A stretch of 9,100 nt of DNA from an uncultured Desulfuromonadales bacterium (GTDB lineage Bacteria; Desulfobacterota; Desulfuromonadia; Desulfuromonadales; Geopsychrobacteraceae): assembly GCA_947259685.1 (NCBI GenBank), contig CAMYNC010000085.1, positions 44,914-54,013 of the forward strand, read 5' to 3'. Under the pieces are notes generated by a model. That model was given only the letters and a program-made list of their open reading frames with translations. It was not told where the DNA came from and ran no database searches. Positions 1 through 8,200 of the stretch are shown here, one piece after another. How positions within the stretch are numbered: the stretch's first letter is position 1; every line of letters begins with the position of its first letter. Position numbers and translations under genes: made by a program.

Positions 1-97
1 TGATTTTTTTTCGGTAATGCAAAATGATACGGGTTCATTGATTGATGAACTCATTAAACACGCAAACGGAGGGACCAACGCAGGGAACTCGGGGTGA
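1..97 (+). CDS. Possible 3' end of an upstream gene (partial, uncertain)
   Basis: The frame whose codons start at position 2 is open from the left edge to a TGA at 95-97. It would encode a 31-residue C-terminal tail ending in a Gly/Asn-rich stretch (NGGTNAGNSG). A hairpin followed by a T-rich run begins 9 nt after this stop, which is where the terminator of an upstream gene would sit. A 31-codon open frame is easily obtained by chance, and there is no Shine-Dalgarno site before the internal ATG at 17, so this is not a free-standing small gene. If it is not coding, the region is the promoter and leader of livK. I do not recognise the peptide. Confidence 0.3.
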   Translation, partial: DFFSVMQNDTGSLIDELIKHANGGTNAGNSG

Positions 98-105
98 GCA
101 AAGAC

Positions 106-157
106 GCCGCCAATGGTCAGACATTCTTCACTGGCTGGGCGGCTTTTTATTTATTTT
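106..157 (+). terminator. Hairpin with T-rich tail upstream of livK (terminator or attenuator)
   Basis: GCCGCCA (106-112) pairs with TGGGCGGC (136-143) with one bulged G. Inside it GTCAG (116-120) pairs with CTGGC (131-135) with one G-U pair. A T-rich run, TTTTTATTTATTTT, follows at 144-157. This is the layout of an intrinsic terminator on the + strand. Two readings are possible: it ends a gene whose stop is at 95-97, or it is a conditional terminator in the livK leader about 50 nt before the livK start. I could not match the upstream bases to a known riboswitch, and I see no leucine/isoleucine/valine-rich leader peptide. Confidence 0.5.
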
Positions 158-192
158 CTGTCACTGTCAACCTGTTTTTATCACCAAATGAC

Positions 193-200
193 AAGGAGGA
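193..200 (+). promoter_or_regulatory. Ribosome binding site that fixes the livK start
   Basis: AAGGAGGA lies 5 nt before the ATG at 206 and is a near-perfect Shine-Dalgarno sequence. It decides between in-frame starts: those at 113 and 188 lie upstream of this site and would put extra residues before a signal peptide that is complete when translation starts at 206. Confidence 0.85.
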
Positions 201-205
201 AGTTT

Positions 206-1369
206 ATGTGCAAGATTTGGACAACCCTGTTGCTCACCTGCATCGCTATGATGCTGGCCGTTCCGGCCATGGCCGCCGATACGATCAAGATCGGCTTTAA
301 CATTCCGATGACTGGAGACATCCCAGAAGTTGGTGAAGGATCCAAAAACGCTGCTGAAATGTACCTTGCTGACATCAACGGCGCCGGTGGCCTCGAGGTC
401 GGTGGCAAGAAGTACATGCTTGAGTTCGTCTACATGGACAACGAGTCCAAGGCCGACTCGGCGGTCAACGCTGCACTCAAACTGATCGAGCAGGAAGAGG
501 TCGTGGCGATTATCGGCCCCAACTCCTCCAAGCAGGCCGTGCCTGGCGGCGGTACCGCTAACGAAAACCGTGTGCCAATGATCAGTCCCTGGTCGACCAA
601 CCCTAATACCACGCTGGACCGTCCCTGGGTTTTCCGCGCGGCCTTCCTCGACCCCTTCCAGGGGCCGGTGGTCGCCGACTTTGCGGCCAAGAAGTTCGGT
701 GCCAAGACCGCAGCTGTGCTCTTCGACATCGCCAACGACTATTCTGTCGGTTTGGCAGAAGTATTTAAATCTGCCTGGGAAGCTAAAGGGCTCGGCCCGG
801 TCGTAGCCTACGAGTCGAATGGCACCAAGGACCAGGATTTCTCCGCCCAGCTGACCACCATCATTGCCGCCAAACCTGACTTCATCTTTGTGCCGGAGAA
901 CTACAACCAGGTCGCCCTGATTATCCCGCAGGCGCGTGACCTCGGTTACAAGGGCCCCTTCATGGGTTCCGACGCCTGGGGCACTCCGGACCTGGTCAAA
1001 CTCTGTGGCGAGCAGTGCAACGGTCAGTACTTTTCAACCCATTACGCTGCAGCCGGTGCCAAGGGTGCGACCAAGGTCTTCATCGACCGATACATGGCAA
1101 AATACGGTGCAGAACCAGCTGACTACGCTGCCCTGACCTGGGATTCCATCGGTCTGATGGTGGAAGGGATCAAGAACGCCGGCATGGTCGACTCCAACCC
1201 GCGCAAAATGCGCAAAGCCATCCGTGACGGTCTGGCCGCCATCAAGTCTTTTGACGGCGTCACCGGCTCGTCCAAGTTTAATGAGCAGGGCGACCCGATC
1301 AAGTGCGCTGTTGTGGTTAAAGTCTCCGACGAAGGAACCTTTGTCTTCGAAGAGTCAGTTTGCCCATAA
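206..1369 (+). CDS. livK: Branched-chain amino acid ABC transporter, periplasmic substrate-binding protein
   Basis: Encodes 387 residues. It is the periplasmic receptor that captures the amino acid and presents it to the LivHM permease. Residues 1-23 form a signal peptide: Lys3, a hydrophobic core, then PAMA before the mature start ADTIK. Cys12 is not in a lipobox, so a soluble periplasmic protein is expected rather than a lipoprotein. The mature part fits the Peripla_BP_6/LivJ-type fold: the opening strand IKIGFNIPMTGD (27-38), then VVAIIGPNSS (99-108), PMISPWSTNP (124-133) and the second-lobe region VLFDIANDYSVG (171-182). Length is normal for the family. The mature protein has four cysteines (267, 271, 367, 386) that could form two disulfides. 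The start at 206 follows a strong Shine-Dalgarno site and gives a proper signal peptide. It is the first gene of the operon, 117 nt before livH. The family is secure; the exact substrate (Leu/Ile/Val, another amino acid or an amide) is inferred from the operon only. Confidence 0.93.
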   Translation: MCKIWTTLLLTCIAMMLAVPAMAADTIKIGFNIPMTGDIPEVGEGSKNAAEMYLADINGAGGLEVGGKKYMLEFVYMDNESKADSAVNAALKLIEQEEVVAIIGPNSSKQAVPGGGTANENRVPMISPWSTNPNTTLDRPWVFRAAFLDPFQGPVVADFAAKKFGAKTAAVLFDIANDYSVGLAEVFKSAWEAKGLGPVVAYESNGTKDQDFSAQLTTIIAAKPDFIFVPENYNQVALIIPQARDLGYKGPFMGSDAWGTPDLVKLCGEQCNGQYFSTHYAAAGAKGATKVFIDRYMAKYGAEPADYAALTWDSIGLMVEGIKNAGMVDSNPRKMRKAIRDGLAAIKSFDGVTGSSKFNEQGDPIKCAVVVKVSDEGTFVFEESVCP

Positions 1370-1392
1370 CACTCCAGTAGCATAGTTCGAAA

Positions 1393-1420
1393 AAAGCGGG
1401 GGTCTTTGGATCCCCGCTTT
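1393..1420 (+). terminator. Strong hairpin between livK and livH
   Basis: AAAGCGGGGGTC (1393-1404) pairs with GATCCCCGCTTT (1409-1420) over 12 bp with one G-U pair and a 4-nt TTTG loop. On the + strand the T-run is short (three T, within the stem) and is followed by GCTGTG, so termination is probably partial. On the - strand the same stem is followed by six T, a better intrinsic terminator shape. Hairpins here in binding-protein operons commonly reduce read-through or protect the 3' end of the binding-protein mRNA, so that receptor outnumbers permease. That role is inferred for this site. Confidence 0.6.
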
Positions 1421-1472
1421 GCTGTGCCTAAAATAAATCGCCACAGGCGACCATGCAACTCCAACGTTTTTT

Positions 1473-1478
1473 GAGGAA
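1473..1478 (+). promoter_or_regulatory. Ribosome binding site for the GTG start of livH
   Basis: GAGGAA lies 8 nt before the GTG at 1487. It supports a GTG start for livH, where the peptide begins MDFIIQNVLN as expected for LivH family proteins. There is no in-frame ATG nearby. Confidence 0.7.
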
Positions 1479-1486
1479 GAATTCCT

Positions 1487-2398
1487 GTGGATTTCATTAT
1501 TCAGAATGTCCTGAATGCCCTGCAATGGGGGAGCTTTTACGCTCTCATTGCTCTAGGCTACACCCTGGTTTACGGGGTGCTGCGCCTGATCAACTTCGCC
1601 CATGGCGATATCTTCATGGTCGGAGCCTATATCTCTTTTTTCGTGGCGAGTTTCCTTATCGGCCCGCTCGCCGGGCTCTCCCCGGTGATGGCCTTCGTCA
1701 TCACTGTACCCCTGACCATGGCTCTGACCTCGCTAGTCGGCGTGACCTTGGAGCGGATCGCCTATCGGCCCTTGCGGCGCAAAGGTGCACACCGGCTCTA
1801 CGTGGTCATCACAGCGCTGATGTGCGGTCTGATCCTCGAGTACTCCAACCTGGCCGTGCTCGGCGCCAGCCGCTTGAAGTTCCCAGAGTTGGTTGAAAAA
1901 CAGATCTGGCACCTGGGCGGCGTCACCCTGACCAACCTCAAGGTCATGGTCATCGTGACCGCCATTCTGGTCTTCCTGTTTCTGCAGTGGGTGGTGACCC
2001 GTACGCGGGTCGGGATGGCGATGCGGGCCATCTCTTATGATAAATTCGCAATCCCGCTGATGGGGATCCCCATCGACAGCATCATCGTCGTCACCTTTGT
2101 CCTCGGCTCAGGGTTTGCCGGTCTGGCCGGGCTGCTGTTCGCCATGAGCTACCCGGTCCTGGAGCCGTTCATGGGGATGCTGATCGGCTGGAAGGCTTTT
2201 ATCGCCGCAGTTGTTGGCGGCATCGGTGACATCAAGGGGGCGTTTGTGGGTGGCTTCCTGCTCGGCTTCATCGAGGTGGGTGTGGTCACGGTCTTCCCCT
2301 CGACCTACCGAGACCTGTTCGCCTTCACCATCCTGCTGCTGATTCTGTGGATGAAGCCCACCGGGCTGTTCGGCATGCCACAGTCGACCAAGATATAG
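1487..2398 (+). CDS. livH: Branched-chain amino acid ABC transporter permease LivH
   Basis: Encodes 303 residues forming one of the two inner-membrane channel subunits. The N-terminus carries the family hallmark GYTLVYGVLRLINFAHGD (24-41) followed by FMVGAY (43-48). Near the C-terminus is the conserved cytoplasmic-loop motif with AAVVGGIGDIKGAFVGG (240-256), which in this family contacts the ATPase subunits. About eight hydrophobic stretches are visible, roughly at 13-33, 42-60, 64-84, 103-125, 152-170, 196-223, 238-265 and 276-289. Length is typical of BPD_transp_2 family permeases. The start is GTG with a Shine-Dalgarno site 8 nt upstream. The livK-livH hairpin lies before it and livM starts 16 nt after its stop. 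It should pair with LivM and be powered by LivG and LivF. Confidence 0.93.
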   Translation: MDFIIQNVLNALQWGSFYALIALGYTLVYGVLRLINFAHGDIFMVGAYISFFVASFLIGPLAGLSPVMAFVITVPLTMALTSLVGVTLERIAYRPLRRKGAHRLYVVITALMCGLILEYSNLAVLGASRLKFPELVEKQIWHLGGVTLTNLKVMVIVTAILVFLFLQWVVTRTRVGMAMRAISYDKFAIPLMGIPIDSIIVVTFVLGSGFAGLAGLLFAMSYPVLEPFMGMLIGWKAFIAAVVGGIGDIKGAFVGGFLLGFIEVGVVTVFPSTYRDLFAFTILLLILWMKPTGLFGMPQSTKI

Positions 2399-2401
2399 GT
2401 T

Positions 2402-2406
2402 GGGAG
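2402..2406 (+). promoter_or_regulatory. Ribosome binding site that fixes the livM start
   Basis: GGGAG lies 8 nt before the ATG at 2415. An in-frame TTG at 2400 is further upstream, but the Shine-Dalgarno site lies downstream of it, so 2415 is the likely start. The resulting N-terminus (MKKYSLNMLL) is the usual Lys-containing head before a first membrane helix. Confidence 0.75.
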
Positions 2407-2414
2407 ATAACGCT

Positions 2415-3485
2415 ATGAAAAAATACTCTCTCAACATGCTGCTGGTCGTCTTCGCCATCGGGCTGCTATTCGCAACCCACTTCCGCATCATCGACGGCTA
2501 TATCCAGATTGTCGTCATGACCATCGGCATCAACATCATGATGTCCACCAGCTTGAACCTGGTCAACGGCAACATGGGCGAATTCACCTGTGGCCACGCG
2601 GCTTTCATGTGTGTGGGCGCCTATATCTCGTCGATCTTCTCAGTTTTCTGTTTCGGTACCAAGTTTGGCGACCCGCTGCTTCCCGCTGCCTCGGTGGTGA
2701 TTGTTTTCCCCATCATCCTGCTGATCGGCGGGGCTGTGGCTGCCGTCTCCTCGTTGTTGGTGTCGGTACCATCCTTCAAAACCCGCGACGACTACCTGGC
2801 GATCATTTCCATCGCCGTCAACTACATGATCATCTCGGCCATAGAGAACATGGACTTCGTCGGCGGCTCGCGCGGTTTTCAGGGCATGAAGGATACCGTC
2901 TGGGCGATGGTCGATATCTTCGATGGCCCCTGGATGCTTTTCTGGGTCATCAACTTCACCGTCTTCACGGTCTGGGTGATCCGGCGCTTCATCTCCTCCA
3001 CCTACGGCAAGGGCGTCAACGCCATCTGCCAGGACGAAGTGGCAGCGGAAATCATGAGCGTTAACACCAACAAGATCAAAATCATCAATTTTATGGTCGC
3101 CGCCGGTTTGGCAGGGTGCGCAGGTGGACTTTACGCGCATATCATCGGTTATGTGAATCCGCAGTCCTTCAACATTCTCAAATCGACTGAGGCTCTGGTC
3201 ATGGTCTATCTCGGCGGAATGGGGTCTCTATCTGGTGCCATCATTTCCGCCATCATTTTCACCGGCCTGCTAGAAGTGCTCCGCTCCCAAGCGATCGTCG
3301 ATGGCCTTCTCTCACCTGTCACCTTTATCTTTCCCGACTGGGAACCTTCGGCAGGCGTCATCAAATGGGTCATGATCCCGCTAATGCTGGTCATTGTCAT
3401 GCAGTTCCGCTCCGAAGGAATCATGGGCAATCGGGAACTGGGAGATGTCTTCCCCAAGCTGAAGCAATTTTACAGGTTTAAATGA
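2415..3485 (+). CDS. livM: Branched-chain amino acid ABC transporter permease LivM
   Basis: Encodes 356 residues forming the second inner-membrane channel subunit. Family features are the segment IGINIMMSTSLNLVNGNMG (37-55), followed by the FTCGHAAFMCVGAY block (57-70). Further on come the loop FVGGSRGFQGM (148-158) and the ATPase-contact region with GGMGSLSGAIISA (267-279). Hydrophobic stretches lie at about 7-25, 30-50, 62-80, 93-118, 126-142, 172-190, 222-246, 260-285 and 315-331. Length is in the usual range for LivM. The C-terminal tail (332-356) is polar and cytoplasmic by expectation. The stop codon TGA overlaps the livG start by 4 nt (ATGA), so livG translation is probably coupled to this gene. 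It works as the partner of LivH. I see no truncation or frameshift. Confidence 0.93.
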   Translation: MKKYSLNMLLVVFAIGLLFATHFRIIDGYIQIVVMTIGINIMMSTSLNLVNGNMGEFTCGHAAFMCVGAYISSIFSVFCFGTKFGDPLLPAASVVIVFPIILLIGGAVAAVSSLLVSVPSFKTRDDYLAIISIAVNYMIISAIENMDFVGGSRGFQGMKDTVWAMVDIFDGPWMLFWVINFTVFTVWVIRRFISSTYGKGVNAICQDEVAAEIMSVNTNKIKIINFMVAAGLAGCAGGLYAHIIGYVNPQSFNILKSTEALVMVYLGGMGSLSGAIISAIIFTGLLEVLRSQAIVDGLLSPVTFIFPDWEPSAGVIKWVMIPLMLVIVMQFRSEGIMGNRELGDVFPKLKQFYRFK

Positions 3486-4282
3486 TGGCACAGACACAAA
3501 TACAAACAGAATCGACGCCAGTCCTCGAAGTACGCGGACTGACCCAGCGCTTCGGCGGTCTGACCGCGGTCAACGACTTCAATGTCAAGTTGATGCCGGG
3601 AGAGCTCTCCGGACTGATCGGTCCCAACGGCGCCGGCAAAACGACGGTCTTTAACCTGGTCAGTGGCTTCTATCAGCCGACCGAGGGGCAGATTCTCGTC
3701 GACGGCAACCCTACCGCCGGACTCAAACCGCACAAGGTCACCGCCCTAGGTGTAACCCGCACCTTTCAAAATATCCGCCTTTGGAACGACATGACGGTGC
3801 TCGACAATATCCGCGTCGCACAGCACTATCAACTCGGCTACGGTTTTTTCCATGCCATTGCCCGCAGCAAACACTATCGGGCGAGAGAGGAGCAGGTCGC
3901 CAAAGAGGCCGAAGAACTGCTCGACGTCTTCGATCTGAAACGCCACGCTGAAGAGCTGCCGAAGAACCTGCCCTACGGCACCCAGCGCAAGTTGGAGATC
4001 GCCCGCGCGCTGTCGAGCCACCCGAAACTGCTGCTGCTCGACGAACCGGCCGCCGGGCTCAACTCGGCCGACGCGAAAGAGCTGATTCGGCTGATACGCT
4101 GGATCCACGATACCTTTGACGTGACCATTTGGATGATCGAGCACCACATGGACGTTATGATGGAACTCGCCACGCAGATCAAAGTGATCGACTTCGGTGA
4201 AACCATCGCTGAAGGAAATCCGGAAACAGTCCGCAACCACCCCGCGGTTATTACTGCATATCTGGGAGATGATGTTATCTGA
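3482..4282 (+). CDS. livG: Branched-chain amino acid ABC transporter ATP-binding protein LivG
   Basis: Encodes 266 residues forming one of two cytoplasmic ATPases that power LivHM. In order: Walker A GPNGAGKTT (47-55), Q-loop glutamine Q96 in TRTFQNIRLW, the family signature region LPYGTQRKLEIARAL (163-177), Walker B LLLLDEP (183-189) and switch histidine His221 in WMIEHHMDVMM. The YG-type signature in place of LSGGQ is normal for LivG. The long segment between Q-loop and signature (about 110-160) is also a LivG trait. Start: ATG at 3482 overlaps the livM stop; an adjacent ATG at 3485 would remove only one residue. The Shine-Dalgarno site is weak (CAGG about 5 nt upstream), which fits translational coupling. 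All catalytic motifs look intact. Confidence 0.94.
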   Translation: MMAQTQIQTESTPVLEVRGLTQRFGGLTAVNDFNVKLMPGELSGLIGPNGAGKTTVFNLVSGFYQPTEGQILVDGNPTAGLKPHKVTALGVTRTFQNIRLWNDMTVLDNIRVAQHYQLGYGFFHAIARSKHYRAREEQVAKEAEELLDVFDLKRHAEELPKNLPYGTQRKLEIARALSSHPKLLLLDEPAAGLNSADAKELIRLIRWIHDTFDVTIWMIEHHMDVMMELATQIKVIDFGETIAEGNPETVRNHPAVITAYLGDDVI

Positions 4283-5007
4283 TGATGCTGCAAGTCGAAA
4301 ATCTCGAAGTTAAATACGGCAATATTCAGGCCCTTCACGGGGTCAGCTTTCACGTCAACGAAGGCGAAATCGTCACCCTGATCGGTGCCAACGGTGCCGG
4401 TAAGACCACCAGTCTACACACCATCGCACGTTTGCCACCGCCAGAAGCGCCGCGGGTGATTGCCGGGGATATCAAGTTTCAGGGCGAGTCGATCCTCAAG
4501 ACCAAACCGAGTGACGTGGTCAAAGAGTTGCATCTGGCGCTCTCCCCAGAAGGCCGGCGGATCTTCGGCAACCTGACGGTGATGGAGAACTTGACGCTGG
4601 CCACCTACGCCCGCGAGAAGGATGCCGATCTGGATGCGGAATATGAGCGGATTTTTGATCTTTTCCCACGCTTGAAGGAGCGCCGCAAGCAGCGCAGTGA
4701 ATCGCTCTCCGGCGGAGAGCAACAGATGCTGGCGGTCGGCAGGGCGCTGATGACCGGCTGTAAAATCCTGTTGCTCGATGAGCCGTCGATGGGTTTAGCG
4801 CCGGTCCTTAAATATGAATTGTTCCGCAAGCTGAAGCAGCTCAATGAAGAAGGCATGACGATTCTGCTGGTTGAGCAGAATGCCAACCTGGCGCTGCATC
4901 TGGCACATCGGGGTTATGTACTGGATACCGGGAATATTGTTGCTGAGGGGACCAGTGAGGAGCTGCTGGGGAACCCGGAGGTAAAAAAAGCCTATTTGGG
5001 CGGCTAG
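4282..5007 (+). CDS. livF: Branched-chain amino acid ABC transporter ATP-binding protein LivF
   Basis: Encodes 241 residues, the second ATPase of the importer. Motifs are Walker A GANGAGKTT (35-43), LSPEGRRIFGNLTVMENL (87-104) in the Q-loop region, signature LSGGEQQ (142-148), Walker B ILLLDEP (162-168), and LLVEQNANLAL (195-205) where Gln199 occupies the switch-histidine place. The glutamate in PEGRR and the glutamine in VEQN are standard for LivF, so they do not indicate a dead enzyme. The loop RLPPPEAPRVIAGDI (50-64) looks a few residues longer than in typical relatives. The start codon shares one base with the livG stop (TGATG), and the nearest good Shine-Dalgarno match is 13 nt away, so reinitiation after livG is likely. 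It is the last gene of the operon. Confidence 0.94.
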   Translation: MMLQVENLEVKYGNIQALHGVSFHVNEGEIVTLIGANGAGKTTSLHTIARLPPPEAPRVIAGDIKFQGESILKTKPSDVVKELHLALSPEGRRIFGNLTVMENLTLATYAREKDADLDAEYERIFDLFPRLKERRKQRSESLSGGEQQMLAVGRALMTGCKILLLDEPSMGLAPVLKYELFRKLKQLNEEGMTILLVEQNANLALHLAHRGYVLDTGNIVAEGTSEELLGNPEVKKAYLGG

Positions 5008-5041
5008 AGATAAGCCACAGGTCCACCCTCGTGCAAACAGA

Positions 5042-5080
5042 GGCGGCTCCGGTTCGCTGTACGGCCGGAGCCAGGACGCC
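5042..5080 (+). terminator. Hairpin after livF, probable operon terminator
   Basis: GGCTCCGG (5045-5052) and CCGGAGCC (5065-5072) form a perfect 8-bp GC-rich stem with a 12-nt loop. GGC (5042-5044) can add to GCC (5078-5080) across a small bulge. What follows (AAAAATATCTTGTTCTTTG) is AT-rich but not a clean T-run, so termination strength is uncertain. The position, 37 nt after the livF stop and before an intergenic region, fits the operon end. Confidence 0.5.
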
Positions 5081-5275
5081 AAAAATATCTTGTTCTTTGT
5101 CTGGGGGCATTGCTTTTTAAGCCAAAACACGTTATTTCCAACCTACGGATATTCCCAAAGATAGTTCTACGAAAATCTGCACTGTTTTATACAGATAAAT
5201 TTAAAGTGAAAAATTTGCTGACCCGGCGGCATGTTCAGCCCCTAGCCGAGTCGATTTTCGAAAATTAGGATACAT
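5081..5275 (+). promoter_or_regulatory. Intergenic region upstream of the coiled-coil gene
   Basis: No gene is visible here. The region is more AT-rich than its flanks, as expected for a promoter. Two symmetric sites stand out: CTGT-TTTAT-ACAG (5182-5194) and a perfect 12-bp palindrome ATTTTCGAAAAT (5254-5265) just before the ribosome binding site. TATACA at 5188-5193 could be a -10 box, but no good -35 box sits at the right distance, so no promoter is called. AGGA (5267-5270) lies 5 nt before the ATG at 5276 and is the likely ribosome binding site. Confidence 0.35.
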
Positions 5276-8200
5276 ATGAAATTTTCTGCGCATTTGTTTG
5301 CCCTTTTCATTATCATCAGCGCGACCCTTCCCGGCTTTGCTCAAGCTATCGAACGGGTGAAAATCGACCAGACCACGCGTGGTGCCATCAATCAGGCTGA
5401 TTTCCCGCAACAAGTGGAATTCAGGCAACTAAAATCACTCCATACCATTCTTTTGGCGGAAAAGAGGCAACTGGCCAGCGACTATCAAGATCTTGAAAAA
5501 AAACTCGTCGAGCTGCAGGAACAACTGGGGATTGAGAATACGGCCCTGAACCAGCAGCTAAAGATGGTGAGCAAGGAAAAAATCAAGCTCATTGGCCAAC
5601 TGGATCAGCTGAAAACAGTGTTGCACCAGATACAAAAGGAAAAAGATCTCTCCAGCACTGACCTCCAAACCCAACTCTCGGCAAAAGAAAGTTCTCTGGC
5701 GCAGTTTGAAGCCGAGCAGGAAAAGTTAGCGGCCCAGGTTGACTCACTCGCGGTGGAAAAGCAGCGACTGGAAAACGACCGGCAAGACCTCCGGACAAAG
5801 CTCGACCTCCTGCAGAACAAACTCGGCGAACAGCAGAAAAAAACTCTCTTAACTGAAGAGGTGCTACAAAAAACGCAGGCCGATTTAACTGCGGCCAGAG
5901 AACAGCTTAAACAGAACCAAGCTCGGCTGCAAAAGCTTGCCAATGAGAAGGTATCCTTGGGCAAGTCTGAAGTTGACCAACAGAAGCTTGAGGAGCAGTC
6001 TCACTTACTCCTGGCAGAAAAAAAGCAACTACAAAGCGACCGGCGGGATCTCGAAAAACAACTTGCCGTTTTGCAGAAAAAACTCGCTGAACAGCAACAA
6101 GTGGCCCAGGCCACCCAAAACAGACAACAGCAATCCCAGGCAGATTTTGCGAGCACCGGTGACCAGGCGAAAAAGAACCAAGAACTCCTGCAAAAGCTGA
6201 GTGATGAAAAGGCATCCCTGGCCAAGCAACTTGAGACGCTGAGCGAAGATAAAATCACTATTTTGGAACAGCTTGCAGCGAAAAAGACCTATCTCGCAAG
6301 GTTTGAGAGGGAGTGGCAAACTCTCACAGAGCAGTTCAACTCACTTGCGGCAGAAAAACAGCAACTGCAGCACAACCGGCAGGATCTCGAAACACAGCTT
6401 GATACGTTAGAGAAAAATCTTGTTGAGCAGCAAAGGTTGACGCAAGAGACCAAGAAAGATCGGCAGCTGCAGCTGCAGAAGCTTCGGGCTGAGTTGGCAG
6501 TCGCTGCCGGACAAGACAAAGAGCGTCAGGCGCAGCTGCTGAAACTTGGCGATGAGAAAACAACCCTGGCCAAACAGCTCGAGGAGTTGGCCTTGGAAAA
6601 AACCAAACTCCTGGCCCAAGTCGACCAGCTGGATCAGGCGTTTAAGCAGGCAGAAAAGGATAAAACCGTATCGACAGCTGATCTTTGGAACCAACTTGCG
6701 GAAAAAGAGCGGGCACTGACAAAGTTTAAAACGGGCCAGAAACAGTTAGAGAGCCAACTTAATTCCGTCTCAGCAGAAAAGAAACAACTGCAAAGCGACC
6801 ATCAAACCCTTGTGGCAAAGCTCGATTTACTGCAGAAGCAGTTCGCTGAGCAGCAGAGAGACTCGCTAGTAACGGAAAATGCCCTACAGACAGTGCAAGA
6901 AGTGCTAACTGCCGCGAACGGGCAGATCAAAGAGCAACAAGCACTCCTGCAAAAACTGAGTGTAGAGAAGGCCTCCCTGGCGAAGCTCGACGTTGGTCGG
7001 CAGAAGGTTGAGACACAACTGAATTCTCTCGCAGCAGAAAACAAGCTCCTGGAAGGCAACCGCCAGGAGCTGGAAAAGCAACTCACCAGTCTGCAGAAAA
7101 AACTCGCTGAGCAACAACAGCTTGCCCAGTCCACAGCGGAGAAACTTCAGCAATCCCAAACTGACCTGCTGAACGCCTCCCAAAAGAGCAAAGAAAACCA
7201 AGCGCGGCTGCAGCAGCTAGGCGGAGAGAAGACTTCCCTGGCAAAGCAGCTGGAAACCCTGGCCGCTGAAAAAACCAACCTGTTGAATCAACTGGACCAG
7301 CAGGGTAAAGAGTTGCAAGCGGAGCAAAAGGCTCGCGCGTGGACCAAAGCTGACCTCCAGCAGCAACTTGCGGAGAAAGAGAGTTCCCTTGCTGGGCTTG
7401 AGGGTGAATGGCAAAGGCTCACAACGAGATTTAACAACCTCTCGGCAAACAAAAAGCAACTTGAAAGTGACCGCCAGGGCCTGCAAACGCAGCTCGACGC
7501 TGTACAGAAAAACCTCGCTGAGCAGCAAAGAATGGCGCAAGAGACCAAAGCCGAGCTGCAACAGCAGTTACAGCTAGCCCAAGCTGGAAATGCCACCACC
7601 GCCGAACAGGTCAAAAAGAGCCAAGAGCGGTTGCGAAAGCTGGGCGAGGAGAAGACGGCCCTGGCGAAGCAGTTGGCGGCACTGACCACCGAAAAGACCA
7701 GTCTCATGGCTCAGGTAGAAAAGCTCGATCAGGAATTGCGCGCGGCACAAAAGGATAAGCAGACGGCGACTGCGGATCTCTTGGGGCAACTCAATGCGAA
7801 AGAGAGCTCTCTGGCAGAACTCAAAGGAGACCAGCAGCAGCTTGGTACCCAGCTGAACAGTCTTTCTGCGGGAAAAAAGCAACTGGAAAACGACCGGCAG
7901 GAGCTTGTAGAACAACTCGCCGCTCTGCAGAAAAAATTCGCCGAACAGCAGAAGATGGCGCAGGGCACTGCAGACAGATTTCAACAATCTCAAGCCGATT
8001 TGGCGACCGCCACCAGCCAGGTTAAAGAAACTGCAGAGCGGCTGGCGAAGCTTAACGATGAGAAGGCGACCCTGACCAAACAACTGGAGACGCTGAGCAC
8101 AGAAAAATCCGCTATTTTGAAGCAGCTTGCGGCAACAGAAGGTTCTTTAGCAGAACTAGAAGGAGGTCGGCAGGAGCGAGACACACAGGTCAACAACCTC

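Noticed and set aside
33..50. Inverted repeat GTTCAT-N6-ATGAAC near the left edge
   Set aside because: The arms are only 6 bp, no promoter can be recognised next to it, and it may lie inside coding sequence. Too weak to call an operator.
58..120. Possible GEMM (cyclic dinucleotide) riboswitch, suggested by CACGCAAA and GCAAAG
   Set aside because: The order and spacing of the conserved GEMM-I segments are not met, and I could not draw the two-helix aptamer. A covariance-model search (Rfam RF01051) would settle it.
113..205. Longer livK N-terminus from an upstream start
   Set aside because: It would put 31 residues before a complete signal peptide and ignore the strong AAGGAGGA site 5 nt before ATG 206.
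94..300. Short + strand frame (68 codons) overlapping the livK start
   Set aside because: It overlaps the livK signal-peptide region in another frame, has no Leu/Ile/Val run to act as a leader peptide, and its second half is a frame-shifted reading of livK.
4876..4878. Missing switch histidine in LivF (VEQN) as a sign of an inactive ATPase
   Set aside because: Glutamine at this position is usual for the LivF family, and all other motifs are intact.
5182..5194. LexA-like site CTGT-N5-ACAG before the coiled-coil gene
   Set aside because: The spacer is 5 nt, whereas the enterobacterial LexA box needs 8 between CTGT and ACAG. Nothing in the gene suggests an SOS function.
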